A DNA stretch of 64,000 nt from Amborella trichopoda (lineage: Eukaryota; Streptophyta; Magnoliopsida; Amborellales; Amborellaceae). Shown here one piece after another: positions 24,301 to 39,300 of this stretch. The stretch covers positions 863,768-927,767 of the forward strand of contig NW_006499781.1 in NCBI RefSeq assembly GCF_000471905.2, written 5' to 3'. A model generated the notes under the pieces. That model saw only the letters and a program-made list of their open reading frames with translations. It searched no databases and had not been told where the DNA came from. Position 1 is the first letter of the stretch; each line of letters opens with the position of its first letter. The translations under genes were made by a program, and so were the position numbers.

Positions 24301-27300
24301 CTTTTCGATACACCAAGTCGCTCTTTAGCTTCCCTAAGAGACGTTTGACATAGCCAAAGATGAAGGGTTGGTTCAAAAAGAAGTCAATTAAAGGCCCAAT
24401 GGGAAGGTTTAGTGTTGGTCAAATTAGGCCCTCCAGTTTCAAAATCTCCTTCGTCTGTCGGGCCAGCTCTCTTTTGAGCTTAGAAGCCTCCTGCACTGCA
24501 AAGGCTGCTAGATTCTTTGCTGCATCCTCCAAGAGATCTGGGAGCTGTATTAACTCCTCAAGAGAGGCTCTGCCTAAGAGATGGAGGACAACCTTCAGAA
24601 GCTCCTACCCATAACTCATAGTCCCGATGTCAGCACACAGATAGTCTAACCCCCCTATCTGAGTGGAAAACGGGATCCTCAACTGCTCAGGGACGATACT
24701 CCCATGGCTAAACCAAGGGGGCGTGAACACACGACCCGAATGGGGTAAGCCACTGACTCTCCTCTCCAACCGTGGTGGATGAGTAGAGGATGACGGCTCG
24801 TCTGTGTTAACATTGATCGCATTCCCTGGTTCTTATTTAATTACCGCCATGGGTGACTCATCCGGGTCATCGATAATATCTTCCGGGGTATTATTGCTCG
24901 CAGGATTTCTCATCCATGGGCCACCAGATGCCCTGGCCGCATGATGCGTAGTCATTTTGAGAGGTGCTTCACCTGTAGAAGTGAAAGAAGAAAGTGAAAG
25001 AAGAAAGTAAGACATGAGCAAAAAGAATCGTAGATGAGCCCATGATGTGTTGGTGGTATATAAGACCAATGGGTAAGAAATGCAATCTTTTAAAAAAATT
25101 CCATTGTATAAAAACTCAAGGGTTTAAATGCATGAGTATCTCAATACAAAACCATAATACATATATTCCAGCCCACAAACATGGTTTATACACATTTGAA
25201 TAATAAAATTCAACTGTAATAGGTCCCCCTTACAAATCCCTTACTCAAAAATACAATTAGCTCAATACAATAATTAAATATTCACAATGTACATCTCTAC
25301 AACATATTGCATGACTTGCACACGCAATTCCTCATTATATTAAAATTATATGATAATTTCATCTTCATTCTTCATCCTCATCATATATCATAATGTCTCA
25401 TGCATATCATGCACTAGATCATAATAATTCTCTAAGATTTCAATTCACATAAATAATAATGCATAGCATTAAAGTTCATACCGCAAGATTAAAGAACAAT
25501 CTCAATATACACACAACATACTCAATTTAACCAATCATGAATCCATTTAATAACTGTAAATACATCAAATTAACATGCAAACATACATGGGGAAACTATG
25601 GTTCCAACCCCTTGTGCCCGGGCCATGAAAGGGCTTTTTGAGGACGTAAATTTGTCCCATTGTCCAAGGCACGGGTGATATAATAAGTCAAGGAGATCAA
25701 TCCAATCGGAAACAAATGATCACTTTTATTTCACTAATTGGGGATCAAATCATGAGATAGACATGTATCAAAATAACCCTTCAAAGTTTGAGAAAGATAC
25801 TACACAAAATAAGGAAGTTATGGTGAAACTATAGCATGTGGTCCATAAGGAACCACACAAACTTTTCAACATTCAAAAAGGACTCAAGGACTATTTCATA
25901 TGCTCAAATATGATGAAATAAACCTATCATCAGTTGTATATTCTCAATAAAAATTCTAGAAAAATACGATCAAGAAAATCAAGTTGAAACTATTCAAGAT
26001 CATGGAGTAAGCAAACTAGTCTACACATAGGGACTCTTCAAATATCAAGTTTTCATGACCAAAAATAATGAAAGCTGCTGTAAATTAAGAATTACGACAA
26101 GCTTTGATAATAAAAATGAGGTAGGAATTAAAAATATATAAAGAAATATCAATACCTTAGTAAAACAATAGTATGGGCTTGATCACATAAATGAGGGACT
26201 ACTCCATGGAAGGGTTTCAAATGAAAGCTTAAGGAAGAAGATAGTCTCATGGGTGACCATATTTTTATCAAGCGGGCTCTCTCTCTCTTTGAAGTGAATA
26301 TTCAAGTAAGGGTTATAAGTGATCTCATAAGTTACAGTTATACTTAGATCATAAAGATGGATTTGATCTTGATCCTTGATGCCTTAGATCAATGGCACAT
26401 GAGAGGCTTTTATCCAAACCACTCATCCATATCTTATCACCAAGATCAATGGATGAGCTTTTGACACCCTTCACTCCTTAAAACCTAGGTTTATAGTCAT
26501 TTTACGTTGAAGCCCTTAGCTCCATGTTTTATTTTCCTTTAAGTTCAAATTCATGTTTACACTTATATTCATGGTTTTGAATAATTTGTGAGAGTCAATA
26601 AAATACAAGGCCATGGACATAAAGGTAATATGAGACATCCACACATGTGAATAAAATATCTTATGACACCACTAATAGGATTTCAACACTAAAGTTTCAC
26701 ATGGGTCAAGCCCATAAGGTGGAGCCACATAAGATATACCCACATGCTACAAAATCATATGTGGATAATAATATGAATTAAATTAATTTTCAAAATCCCT
26801 TGACTTCACACATGCCAAAAAAGACAACATATGAGCAAAAAAAAAAAACAGGTGACTTAAATCAAACTTAAGTCATAACAATATATAACACTTTAAATAA
26901 CAAGATAACAGTTATAACATAATACCAACAAAAGAGTTAATGACAAATAGGTCCCCACATGGATATGACATCATCATGATGTCATCCACGATTGGGGAGG
27001 TGGGGGGTGCCACGTATCATCCCTATAGCCACTTGGGATCCATGTGGCATCCTCATAGAATGTCCTTGTTTGGCATTTATGTCAAGCAAATTTGAAAATC
27101 ATATTTTTATTGTTTAATAAAAATTGAAAAATTCTCTAAAAATCCCAAAATCTCTAAATGATTTTTCAACATTATTATACAATTTCCTATCAATATACAG
27201 TATTTTCTCAACAATTTTAGATTAATATGGGCCAAAGGTAAATGAGATCTCTAGACTTATAACATTAGTCGGAGTCTTCCATTAGGCTAACCCGAGTGGC

Positions 27301-30300
27301 GTTCTACTTGTGTCTCAAGCTAATCCAATGGACTTGTGCTCCACAATCTATGGCAGGGACACATAATTGGTCACATCAAAATCATTGAGCCAAAGCTTCT
27401 CGTTACTGAGGGTTCAATGGATTACTGGTGCACCCCTGTGGGGCATGTTTCTACTTAAATACAGGGGTCCTCTCAAAGCACATGTGCACTAGCTCTTCTA
27501 AGTCGGATAATATTATAAAAGAGTGGCTTACCCATATGATTGTAGGTCCACATGCCATGGATTGGTCTCGTGTTAGGAAACGGGCTTATGTCTCATGAGT
27601 TGACCTTTCTATACAGGACGAATACTCTTCCAAATACTGGGTTTCTATTATTCTTGATTGGATTCTTCAAGCCTTGGCTTATCACATCTATAGTCCTGAC
27701 TGGGAGGTGACCCTCACACTTCCTTGAGAGTTCACACTCTCAAAACGTATACTCTCAATGCCTCAAATACTCGAGGTATATGAATCTGGACCACAGTGAG
27801 CCAAGCTCCCAGATTCAGTCTCTCTCAAACTCCCACTGAACGTAAGACTTGGTTTTAAGGCCTTGAATGTCCTCATAACCAACATTTTCCTACTTGGCCT
27901 TTTGAGGCTTTATAAACGATTCTCTCCCTCATTCTTATACACAATGAAATAATTTAAAACATCCATTCTCTATCATAAATGCAATACTCATATCAAGCAA
28001 TGGAGCAAGTATCAACAACCAAGTTGCCTTTCTCAATCTCATATCATGCACAATCGTAAACCATTGCATGCTTCACAAGTGTAGTCAATCAATATGGTCC
28101 ATTAACATAATCAATAGTCATGAACTAATAAAGGCAAGGGTGGTCAAACATATGCAATCTTCAGAGCAAATTGTCATGAACTCTTTCTATGTAAGGTGTA
28201 TGTCACATAAACCACAAATCACAATTTAAATGTCATGTTCGATCTCCTTCATCCACATTCAAATATCATGTAGTTTATGTGTCAACATTTCACCTCATAC
28301 TTATGCCAATGCTCGATATACTAATCTACTAGGTGCTAATTGCAGAAGTAATCATCATTTTTAACAATCACATATTCTAATAATGCAATGGGTATCCCTT
28401 AAGAAAAATAAATATGGGAACATATGACATGACAAAGAGTACAACACTTTTATGGGCAGAATGGTTAACAAGATATATGTTACGTGCTATAGTCTCCCCA
28501 TCACCAGTTTTATGTATCTCCTATGTATTCTCAGGTTTCCTAATCACTTTTATACAGACTTTTATGTGCATGTTCATGACAAATTATGTTCATAAAGGTT
28601 GACATATACATATGTTCACATCTATCTTCTTACTTGCTCTCTCAACATTTATTCATGTGCTCAAAAGTTCACAAGTCTATGTACATATCAATTCTCAAGT
28701 AATATGGATTTTTACTCGAACAAAAGTTTATTAAAATCATGCTTTAATCTCATGCATTGTTCGCAAAGTTTACTTAGTCACGAACTGGTACCTTATCCAT
28801 TCAAAACCAAGGTGTGAGAGTAGTGCTTGGACTTTCAAGTATTTCACCATTCAATACATTCAATCTCTTGGATTAGATGGCTAGCAGGTGCCATCATGAA
28901 CCCATTAATTAGATCCAATCCCAAGATCGAGAGAGGTTCAATTATACATGTCCGAGTGACCAAGCACATTATAAGTTCAAATCAATTAGAACAATATCTC
29001 ATGTAATGTGGGATTTATCAAAGTTTATTGGATTTCTCTCACATTTAATTTCACAAATTATCTCATGATAAACAACCAATTGCATTAAGTCATATGCATA
29101 TGGTCCATGCATAGATAGTCACTATCAGTGTGGCTAGCCCACAAAATGAGGTGTCCGTAACATTATATAATCGTATCATAATCCACATATAAATATGCAG
29201 CTCTACATAAGGTCTCACAAGCTATTAAAAACATTTTCAAGTGGCTTATGCGTACTCCACTACAAGGCCTACTAGCCTTTTAGAGATCGGTAGAAGCTAT
29301 CTAGTGAATCATCTATGTGAAAGTGAGTGCATATGATCACCATGGCATGAAATGCATGTGTAGACAAGTGATGATCTATTACCATAATGTCACAAAATTA
29401 ATCATTGAAAATTCAAAAGTCTATCAAAGATATGCCTCGTCACAACTCTAACAAGTGACATGTCTCTAAGTGACTTAAAACTTCTCATTGTGGCACTAAA
29501 TGAAAACAATAATACTTATAATGCAGCGGAAGAAAATGGCCAATGGGTTCATAAAATGATCAATTTTCAAATAAGAGGACAAACACTCATTTCGGTTTTT
29601 ATTTACAAATCATTCTAATTCAATGCCTCTTCCAACTTTCTCATAAGTGAAATTAATTTGAGATATAAGTATTTCGAAAATCAATACCAAGGTTCTCTCT
29701 TTGAGGATGGTATGGTTTTACTATTTAAACTTACTAAAGATGTTCCCACTGAAACCAACAAGGTTGCCTTTCAAAATAACTTGAATTTATGTCTTGGAAG
29801 GCAGTTTACTTTTAAGTAAAAATTCAAAGATTTCAAAAAGGACTTTATTCAAAGATTGACTATCAGATACTCCAAATTATTATGACACACGGTTATGTGG
29901 TCATACCATAATGTTAAAAGAACCTCTTTAAGGGTGATCGTCCAAAATGGAAGAAGCATAGAGTTTAGAATAGTCATAACTCTTTAATAGAAAGACAATA
30001 CAAAGTAGCAATGCACAAAATGGGATAGAATCCCCTTTATGGTTTCTAACATCCTCCTATGCTAAAAAATTTTAAATATAGAAATCCTCGTTTAGAAGAA
30101 CAAGTGTTAAGATAAATTCTTTCTTCACATTTTCTTAATTATTACAATCCATACTTAAGATACATTTTGGTTCGATTGATCTCAATTTCCAAAATAGTGA
30201 AAAACATGCTACTATAAAAGAAAATGTTATCTCATACATGAAAATCCTTTTTATGACCATTGAGCCTGACATGCCATGTAATAATCCTCATATGCCATTC

Positions 30301-33300
30301 ATAACATAATACCACATTCACTTATTCACATAAGAATTATGACAGGATCGTGCATCACTAAGTACTCACAATATGATAATATAATACATCACATTATCTC
30401 ATCATTTAGGAAAGCTCAAAATAATGAAGCATGCACCTTGAGGCACCATAAGGACTAGTCAATGTCATATTTATGATATATCTCATGAGTTCTCCGATCA
30501 TGAAGCAACTCACAAATAATAAACATTTCTCATATCTCATAATTCTCTAGCAATCACAAATACAATTCTTACACATGCCATATATCTTGAATTAGTCATA
30601 TCCATAGGATCGGTAATTTGAATCATAGGTCATATATCTAAAATCAAATTACTTAAGCATATGCCATATGTCTTAAGCTTTTATAAGAGTAGACACAAGC
30701 ATTCAAAATCTCAATATGTAAGTCTTGGCCTGATTCAAATTTATAGCTTATGTGACGAGTTCAAGCCTTCTATTAAACTCACATAATATACAAAGATATT
30801 TTACCAATAATTACTCACATGTTATCATAAAACCAAAATGATTGTTCTCTAAGAAATGAATTCTCAATATATTAAAATAATGCTCATAAGAAGAAAGAAC
30901 CTTATGATTTTAAAGTGACCAAGTCATAATGTGCCAATACCTGTCTTGGATCTGTGATTTGGTTTCACCCTTTGTTTTTCTTTTTTGTAACTATGATCAT
31001 TGTCTCATCCATCCACATGTGTCGTTAGTCTTGTTGTCAACTTCATCACACACTATCCCGGATTAGCCCGGATCTAGACCAAGACTCGTGTATCGGGTAT
31101 TAAAACTTAACACTCACGATTCGGTGGGGTTTATAAAACTCTCCCACTGATCTAAAACACCCTAAGAACTCACAAGGACTTTTAACAACTTATACTTCAT
31201 AGTGGGATTACGAAAATATAAGGTACCCATGCCCTTCTTATACATTGAATATAGGAAATAATGTTTTTCTAGTTGTCCAGGATGAGTACGGTCCAATTCA
31301 ATGGACATAACTTTAAATTTACACATCACTTAATCATGAGACTTGTTCTCAGATAAAATAAACTCAAAATTAGACAACTTTCATTTAGAATGTAGCATTG
31401 AATAATGGTCCGAAGTGGATCAAACAACATGATTCTCAGAGGGTCAATTTCTATTTTGTATAGCAGAAATTACAGTATGACACCCCTCAAGTACAACGAC
31501 CATAACTTTCCAAATATAGGGATTTTTCCTATGAGTCCAAAAGTACATTTAAACTAGACTCGATTCTTCAAAAGTACAAAGTGGTCCTAACTCATTCCCA
31601 TAAGTTTTGATTGATCAAAACCCCCATTGAGAAAGGTATAAAGTTCTTGGAAATGTCTTTCTCAGATCTGGCATACTTTAATAAACAGTCAATAACTTTC
31701 AAAATATACACAATATGGTCATGAGACTTTTTCCATATGAAAATATACTCAATAACACAAAATATTAGCAAATATTATTCTCTTTTATAAAGTATTGAAT
31801 GCCCTACCATTCTCTCACAAATATGCAACAGTTCTGAAAAATATTCATTCACAGTTTTCATGCCAATGACACTAGCAATTCTCAAATTCAAAGCATATAA
31901 ATCATGACAATCATGATCAAGCGTTTATGCAATTTGAAAATAAAATATATACAGTATAGGAGGACTAGGGGACCATATTAGAGCCCTTGTTTGATACCAT
32001 TTGCTGGTGGTATAAGACCAATGGGCTAGAAATGCAATCTTTTAAAAAAATTCCATTGTATAGAAACTCAAGGGTTTAAATGCATGAGTATCTCAATACA
32101 AAACCATAATACATATATTCCAGCCTACAAACATGGTTTATACACATTTGAATAATAAAATTCAACCGCTATAGGTCCCTTACAAATCCCTTACTCAAAA
32201 ATACAATTAGCTCAATACATAATGTCTCATACACATCATGCACTAGATCATAATAATTCGATAAAATTTCAATTCTTATAAACGATAATGCATAGCATTA
32301 AAGTTCATATCGCAAGATTAAAGAACAATTTCAATATACACACAACATACTCAATTTAAGCAATCATGAATCCATTAATAACTGTAAATACATCAAATTA
32401 ACATGCAAACATACATAGGGAAACCATGGTTCGAACCCTTTGTACTCGGGCCACCAAAGGGCCTTTTGAGGACTTAATTTTGTTACATTTTTTAAGGCAC
32501 GAATGATAATAATAACACAAGGAGATCAATCCAATAAGAAGTAAATGATCACCTTTATTTCACTTAAGAGGGATCAAATCATGAGATAGACATGTATCAA
32601 AATAACCCTTCAAAGTTTGAGAAAGATACTATACAAAATAATGAAGTTATGGTGAAACTACACTATGTGGTCCATAAGGGACCACACAAACTTTTCAACA
32701 TTAAAAAAGGAACTTAAGGGACTATTTCATATGCTCAAATATGATGAAATAAACCTCTCATCAGTTATATTCTAAGGAAAAATTCAAGAAAAATAATATA
32801 AAAAAAATCAACTTGAAATTACTCAAGATCATGGAGTAAGCAAGCTAGTTTACACATACCATGTGTATGGACTACACTATTACTTTGGGAGTCTTCAAAT
32901 ATCAAGTTTTCATGATAAAAAATAATGAAAGCTGCTGTAAATTAAGAATTACAACAAGCTTTGATAATAAAAATGAGGTAGGAATTAAAAATATATAAAG
33001 AAAAATCAATACCTTAATGAAGCAATAGTATGGGCTTGATCACATAAATGAGGGACTACTCCATGGAAAGGTTTCAAATGAAAGCTTAAGGAAGAAGATA
33101 GTCTCATGGGTGGCCACTTTTTTGTCAAGGGAGCTCTCTCTCTCTTTGAAGTGAATATTCAAGTTAGGGTTATAATTGGTCCCATAAGTTACTTTTATAC
33201 TTAGATCATAAAGATTTGATCTTGATCTTTGATGCCTTAGATCAATGGCACATGAGAGGCTTTTATCCAAGCCACTCATCCATATTTTATCGCTAAGATC

Positions 33301-36300
33301 AATGGATGAGCTTTTGACACCTTTCACTCCTTAAAACCTAGGTTTATAGTCATTTTACGTTGAAGCCTTTAGCTCCATGTTTTATTTTTCATTAAGTTCA
33401 AATTCATGTTTACACTTATGCGCATGGTTTTTGAATAATTTGTGAGAGTCAATAAAATACAAGGACATGGACATAAAGGTAATATAAGATATCCACACAT
33501 GTGAATAAAATATCTTATGACACCACCAATAGGATTTTAATAACACTAAAGTTTCACATGGGTCAAGCCCATAAGGTGGTGCCACATAAGATATACCCAC
33601 ATGCTACAAAATCATATGTGGATAATAATATGAATTAAGTTAATTCTCAAAGTCTCATGACTTCACACATGCCAAAAATGACACATATGAGCAAAAAAAA
33701 GGCATGTGATTTAAATCAAACTTAAGTCAAAACAATATATAACACTTTAAATAACAAGATAGCATGTTATAACATGATACCAACAAAATAATTATTGACA
33801 AATAGGCCCCCGCATGGATATGACATCAGCATGATGTCATCCACGAGTGAGGAGGAGCGGGTGCCACGTGGCATCCTTATGGCCACTTGGGATCCATGTG
33901 GCATCCCCATAGAATGTCATTGTTTGGTATTTATGTCAAACAAATTTGAAAATCATATTTTTATCGTTACAAAAAACTAAAAAGTTATCCAAAAATCCCA
34001 AAAATTCTCTAAATGATTTCTCAACATTATTAGACAATTTCTCATTGATATGAATTATTTGCTCATCAATTTTAGATTAATATGGGCTAAAGGTAAATGA
34101 GATATCTAGACTTATAACACTAGTCAGAATCTTCCATTGGGCTAACCCGAATGACGTTCCACCGGTGTCTCAAGCCAACCCAATGGACTTATGCTCCACA
34201 GTCTATGACAGAGACACATAATTGGTTATGTCAAAGTCGTTGAGCCAGGGCTTCTTGTCACTGGAGGTTCAATAGATTACTGGTGTACATCTGTGGGACA
34301 TGTTTCTACTTAAATATAGGGGTCCTCTCAAAGCACATGTACACTAGCTCTTTTAAGTTGGATAATATTGTAAAAGAGTGGCTTTTCCATACGACTGTGG
34401 GTGCACATGCCATGGAATGGTCTCGTGTCATGATACGGGCTCATGTCCCATGAGCCGACCATTTCATACAGGGCGAATACTCTTTCAAATACTCGGGTTC
34501 TATTATTCTTGATTGGATTCTCTAAGCCTTGACTTATCACATCAACTTTAAGGCATTGTAATTAATATAGTCTTGACTAGGAGGTGACCCTCACACCTCC
34601 CTGAGCGTTCACACTCTCAAAATGTATACTGTCAATGCTTCAAATACTCGAAGTGTATGAATCTGGGCCTCAGTGCGCCAAGCACCTCAGTCTCTCTTTA
34701 ACTCCCACAGAGCGTAAGACTATTGGCTTTATGGCCATGAATGTTCATATAACCAACATGTGCACGATGAGCTTACTAGAGGGAAAAAAAGAGTGTGGGA
34801 CTAGCAAAAATTTGGCAACATCTCTCCTAAAAACAACACTTTTGACATAATGGTGCTTGGTTAATAGAAGGCACCTCGGGGGATACTTGAAGAACTGAAC
34901 TGTGGGATGTACCCAAGCCAGACGAACCCTAGCAGAGCCCCCTTCTATCAAGATGGAATCCATGCAAAAATGCTCAAAATAGCATGAAAAGTGCTTAAAA
35001 GGCATTAAAAATACTCGGAAAGCATAAAAACTGACCAAAGCCGGGTGCTCCAGACATGCCCGCCATCAAGCCTTCCACTCTCAAAAAGCCATTTGAAACT
35101 CCATACCACCCACTTTCTCACTCTACAAAAGGCTCTCCTATTTTGTCCCACTAAAAACTCAAAAATGAGTGAGAATGGTTGAAAATGAAGCCTCTGACAC
35201 TCTTTTATACCTTTTGTAAACGGTGACATTTCACATATCTCCTATAACTCCTTACAAACCTCCAATTCCAGCTTAGTTCATGGCCAAAAATGGTCATTTG
35301 AATGAAAGATGAGGGCCTTTTAATGAGAGGGGCAAGTCAAAAAGATATTTTTACCCTTGGGAGCAGCCCTTTGAGCAAAAATTAGAGGGGCAAAATCGTC
35401 AACTACAGGCAAGCGACGTCGGAATCGCACGAGACCAGCTCCAATGTGTTCAGAAAATTCGAACTAGTGGGAAGGGCCCCACTCGACAACCGAAGGAGGC
35501 CCACGGGCCATGCTGCTGAGCCCATTAAGGGCCCAACGGACCATACACTTTCTCCCCCTCTACTCTCTTCCCTCATGTACGGGCCTTCGGCCTGAGCCTG
35601 ATCTCTCTTCTCGCACGCTCTCTCCCCCTCTCGTGTGCATCTCCTTCTCTCTCCCTCTCTTAATGGGCTGAGCCGAGCCTTTGGCTCAAGCCTGAGCCCA
35701 CTCTCTTTCTCTCTCCCTCCCTCTCATGTGTGCTCTCTCTCTCTCTCCTCACGCCTCTCTCTCTTCTCACGAGATAGAGGTGTGAGAGAGAGAAGGAGGT
35801 TCATGCGAGAGGGGGAGAGAGAGCGGGCTCGGGCTCTGGCCGGAGGCCCGGCTCGGCCCGTACATGGGGGAAATGAGGAGAGGGGGAGAGAATGGGATAT
35901 GTTGGGCCCTTAATTGGCCCGACGACCCAGCCCATTGGCATCCTTCGGTTGTTGAGTGGGGGTTATGAAATCCCCAACTTGAACATAGGGTTTCAACAAC
36001 CCCGAAGCCATGTGTGTGTAGTGAGCAGAATGCTTAGCAAGCAAACCAGGCCGACGATGGGGTAGCGATGTCCCCAGTAGAGTCACCAAGTTGGTTGGGC
36101 CTTGTCATGAGTCGTGTCATATATCAAACCGTGCACGTTGACGAGATGAAGAACCCTCAGATATTTGGGCTTGATCAGGCTTAAAATGGAGAAGTTATGA
36201 CCCTTAGAAGATAATCCCTAGCTCACATAGCACCGTTTCCATTTCTGGAACCTGAAAGCTGGCTGATCGAAGCTGCACCAGAATAGTATAAAACCTTACC

Positions 36301-39300
36301 TTTTTTTGGTAAGTTGGCTCTAAAATGGTTCAAAAGCGTCCAAATGAGTTGAAATTTGATATCTAAGTGTTTTCAGACCTTTTGAATCCAATGGAAGCAG
36401 TCTGATACTCATCTGAGACCCTGATAATAAGGTTGTAGTTATGAGGCAAATTTTCAGCATGTTAAGAACTGGAATTGAGAACTAAGTTTTTGTATGTTCT
36501 GCTTTAACCTTGTCGGATCTCCACGAAACATGTCGGGTGTCCTTAAGGCGTCAAATGTCACCCTCACATGCTTTTTGAGACCAATCTGACACCTTTCGAA
36601 ATTAAAAAATCAGGGTTTATTTGACCTGTGCTTTCATAGTCCATGGGCGCTTTAGTCCATAGGCGCTTTAGTACCCGTAGTCCTAGGTTGCGACTGGCTT
36701 CCTCTTTATTGGCATCGGGGATGCAAGTGTCGAAAAATACCCTACAACACCCGCAGTCATCCCTTGCTATGTATTTTATCGCTCTTCAATCTATAATTAG
36801 ACAGTGAATGAGCGACTGCCACCTATCTGCATATACTAGCAAAAACAAAAAAGGATAGGCTCGTGCCTTCTTCAGCTTAGTGAACTCATGAACGAAGTGG
36901 ACGGTCTTCTCGTAGTGAAAGAAAGTCGGGGCAGATTTGACCCTTGGAGCACTCTTACCCCACTTCTGGTTACGCTTGGTATCCTCAGCTTTCTCGGTCT
37001 TTCTTGGGTGGAGCTCTATGCTTAGGCCCTTGGATTTCTTACCACCCTTGGGCTTATTAGGTCTAGCAATCATGGCAACGCCGCTATCACTAGCAGATCG
37101 GCATTCAGCTTCTAACTTCTAATGATGAGATAGATCCGCAAGAGTTTTAACATTGACATCATACATCATCAAGATCTTCATTTGTTACCAAGAAGAAGGG
37201 AATGACTGGAGCACAGCTAAAATCTGTTGCTCATCCCTTAATCACAATCATTCAAAGAGGCTTCTTAAGTAATTTATTTACATTAGGAAAATCTTAGAAG
37301 GATTTACAATGCATGATGAAGGGCCCATCGATACTCTGGCCAAGAGAAAAGTTATGTGCTTAGTTTGAATCCCTATCTATAAAAGGAGACTAATATGTGA
37401 AAAGATGATGTGTACTACATGTCTGCATAATAGGCACTCTTATGAATGCCATATTATGAATGCGACGGGATGTGTTGTAAGGCTTGTCAAGTCGCTACTA
37501 GGGTAATCCAGGTTTGAAACATTGGCAGGCCGTGAACTTGACACTCTGATATCTCCAGAGAACATAGGCTACTCATGTGTCTTTTTGGGATATCATCCCC
37601 ACCATGTGGATAGAATAAGTCTAATTGGATGGTGTTCTAGATTATTGATGGTTGACATTAGGAATGTGTCCACTCCAATAGTGGTAGCGGTTTCTTAGAG
37701 AAATAAGTTAGAAGACATGATTGGCATGTCCAATATGGAAGTAGAGTATATGGATTGATGTGTAGCATTGCGGGAGGGCATATGGCTCATCAGGAACCTC
37801 TAAAGCTAGGTATCATAGTGAGTGTTGGAGAGCCTATGAGTGTGTTTTGGTGATAACACAGCGGCACAAGCTTTCGTAAGGATGCCAAGTATCACAGGAA
37901 GACATAGCATGTATAGATTGGACATCACTATATGCGAGGTGTTATTGAGAGCAAATAGACAGTCATGACATGTAATCCCACTAGCAGACCCAGCGATTGA
38001 GCCTATAGTTATAGAGAGAAGTATAGAACTCATGTCGAGGGATTGGGACCTAGGTGTTCCTTACTGGTTTTTTGCACCTTCATTATTGTCTGACGCGTTT
38101 AGAACATGGATGTTGTTTTTGATTTACCATTCATTTGAGTAATTTATCGTACTAAGGTTTGTTCAAAACTCGCACATAGTTCGATTGCACATTTAGAATT
38201 GTGTGTTGGATGCTTGTTCATTGTTACATATGACGTCGGCAGGCTTGGTCTGCTGTGTCGCATGACGTTGATCACCCTCAATGTCTGGGACGAGATGAGA
38301 TTCTATAGTTAGGAATCAACATGATCCATATGAGTATGTCGTCCCACCGGATCATGTAGCCTATATGATAGCCATGTGTGAGCATCGGGGATGTTCAGAT
38401 TAGTTGCTTGGATACGACCCAAGGGCACATGGGATGCATGGTTGTGTCTGAACTAAGACCTGCATGGTGTAAATCTGACATGGATCTTAGTATTGTTTAT
38501 AATTTACATTGTAGCATGTGACTCATATCACACATGGTTAACGAGACCGCTACTACCATATAGGTAGGTGTATATAGGTTGATCCTTGTTCCCTATTACA
38601 TAGTGCCAGATATAGCTAGTCACATAGAGATCCTGAGTGCCTTTATTGACCCTATGACTATTTTAGGAAGTGAAGATTTGAAGTTGTTACTTTGGTGTGC
38701 TCTCCCATGGTCATGTATGATTCGTCTGGGTTAGGGCCAGAGTTAAAAAATCAGTTAAGTCAAAATGGAATAATAGTAGGGCTAGGGGAAGACCATTGGC
38801 AACACATTTTGATTTGTATCTAGAGTGATAAATGTAATTTATGAATGCTCATTAGATAATCAACGACTTGGAGTTTTTATGCTAGGTGTTCGTTTGAAAA
38901 TATTTTCGAAAAGTTATTTAATGTAAACAATATTTTTGCAATTCAATTTCTTGGCTTGCATGAGAATGATGTTTTATCAAATGAGCTAAGTGGGAGTTTC
39001 ATGTAACGGTTGAGTAGTTTCCTGAGCATAGAGAGCTCTTGAGGGATTAGTTGAGATAATCTAATGTGGCCAAGTGGGTCTTGGGTATGCTGAAGCACTT
39101 TTTTTTAGGGAGAAGAAGTGTTCCATATTAGTTTTTGATAGAAAACTCAATATGATTCTCTCTCTAGAGATATAGATGCTCATTAAAGTCTCACAGTTCA
39201 TTTCCCATAGTGTATGAGAGAGTTTTTCACATCTCGACTTGTTCCAATCCACTGCGAGATGAGTGAGAAATATTAGTTTTTGGTGGGGTCCTCCCTTTTG

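Larger units (their letters stand above)
25051..34758 (-). mobile_element. Large non-coding LTR retrotransposon (LARD-like), two LTRs
   Basis: Two direct copies, 25051-27884 and 32005-34758, start TGGTGGTATA and end AACCAACA on the plus strand, so on the minus strand each LTR runs TGTTGGTTAT ... ACCACCA with canonical TG/CA ends. Five bases inside the right copy, the minus strand reads TGGTATCA (31992-31999), an initiator-Met primer-binding site, fixing minus orientation. Flanks TGTGT (25046-25050) and TGTGC (34759-34763) match at 4 of 5 positions, as expected for an old target duplication. The 4.1-kb interior has no recognisable protein. This fits a large retrotransposon derivative that depends on another element's proteins. 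Confidence 0.85.

Noticed and set aside
28414..28817. Small proteins in the interior of the LARD-like element
   Set aside because: 60-72 residues, AT-rich codons, no motif; expected by chance in 4 kb of such sequence.
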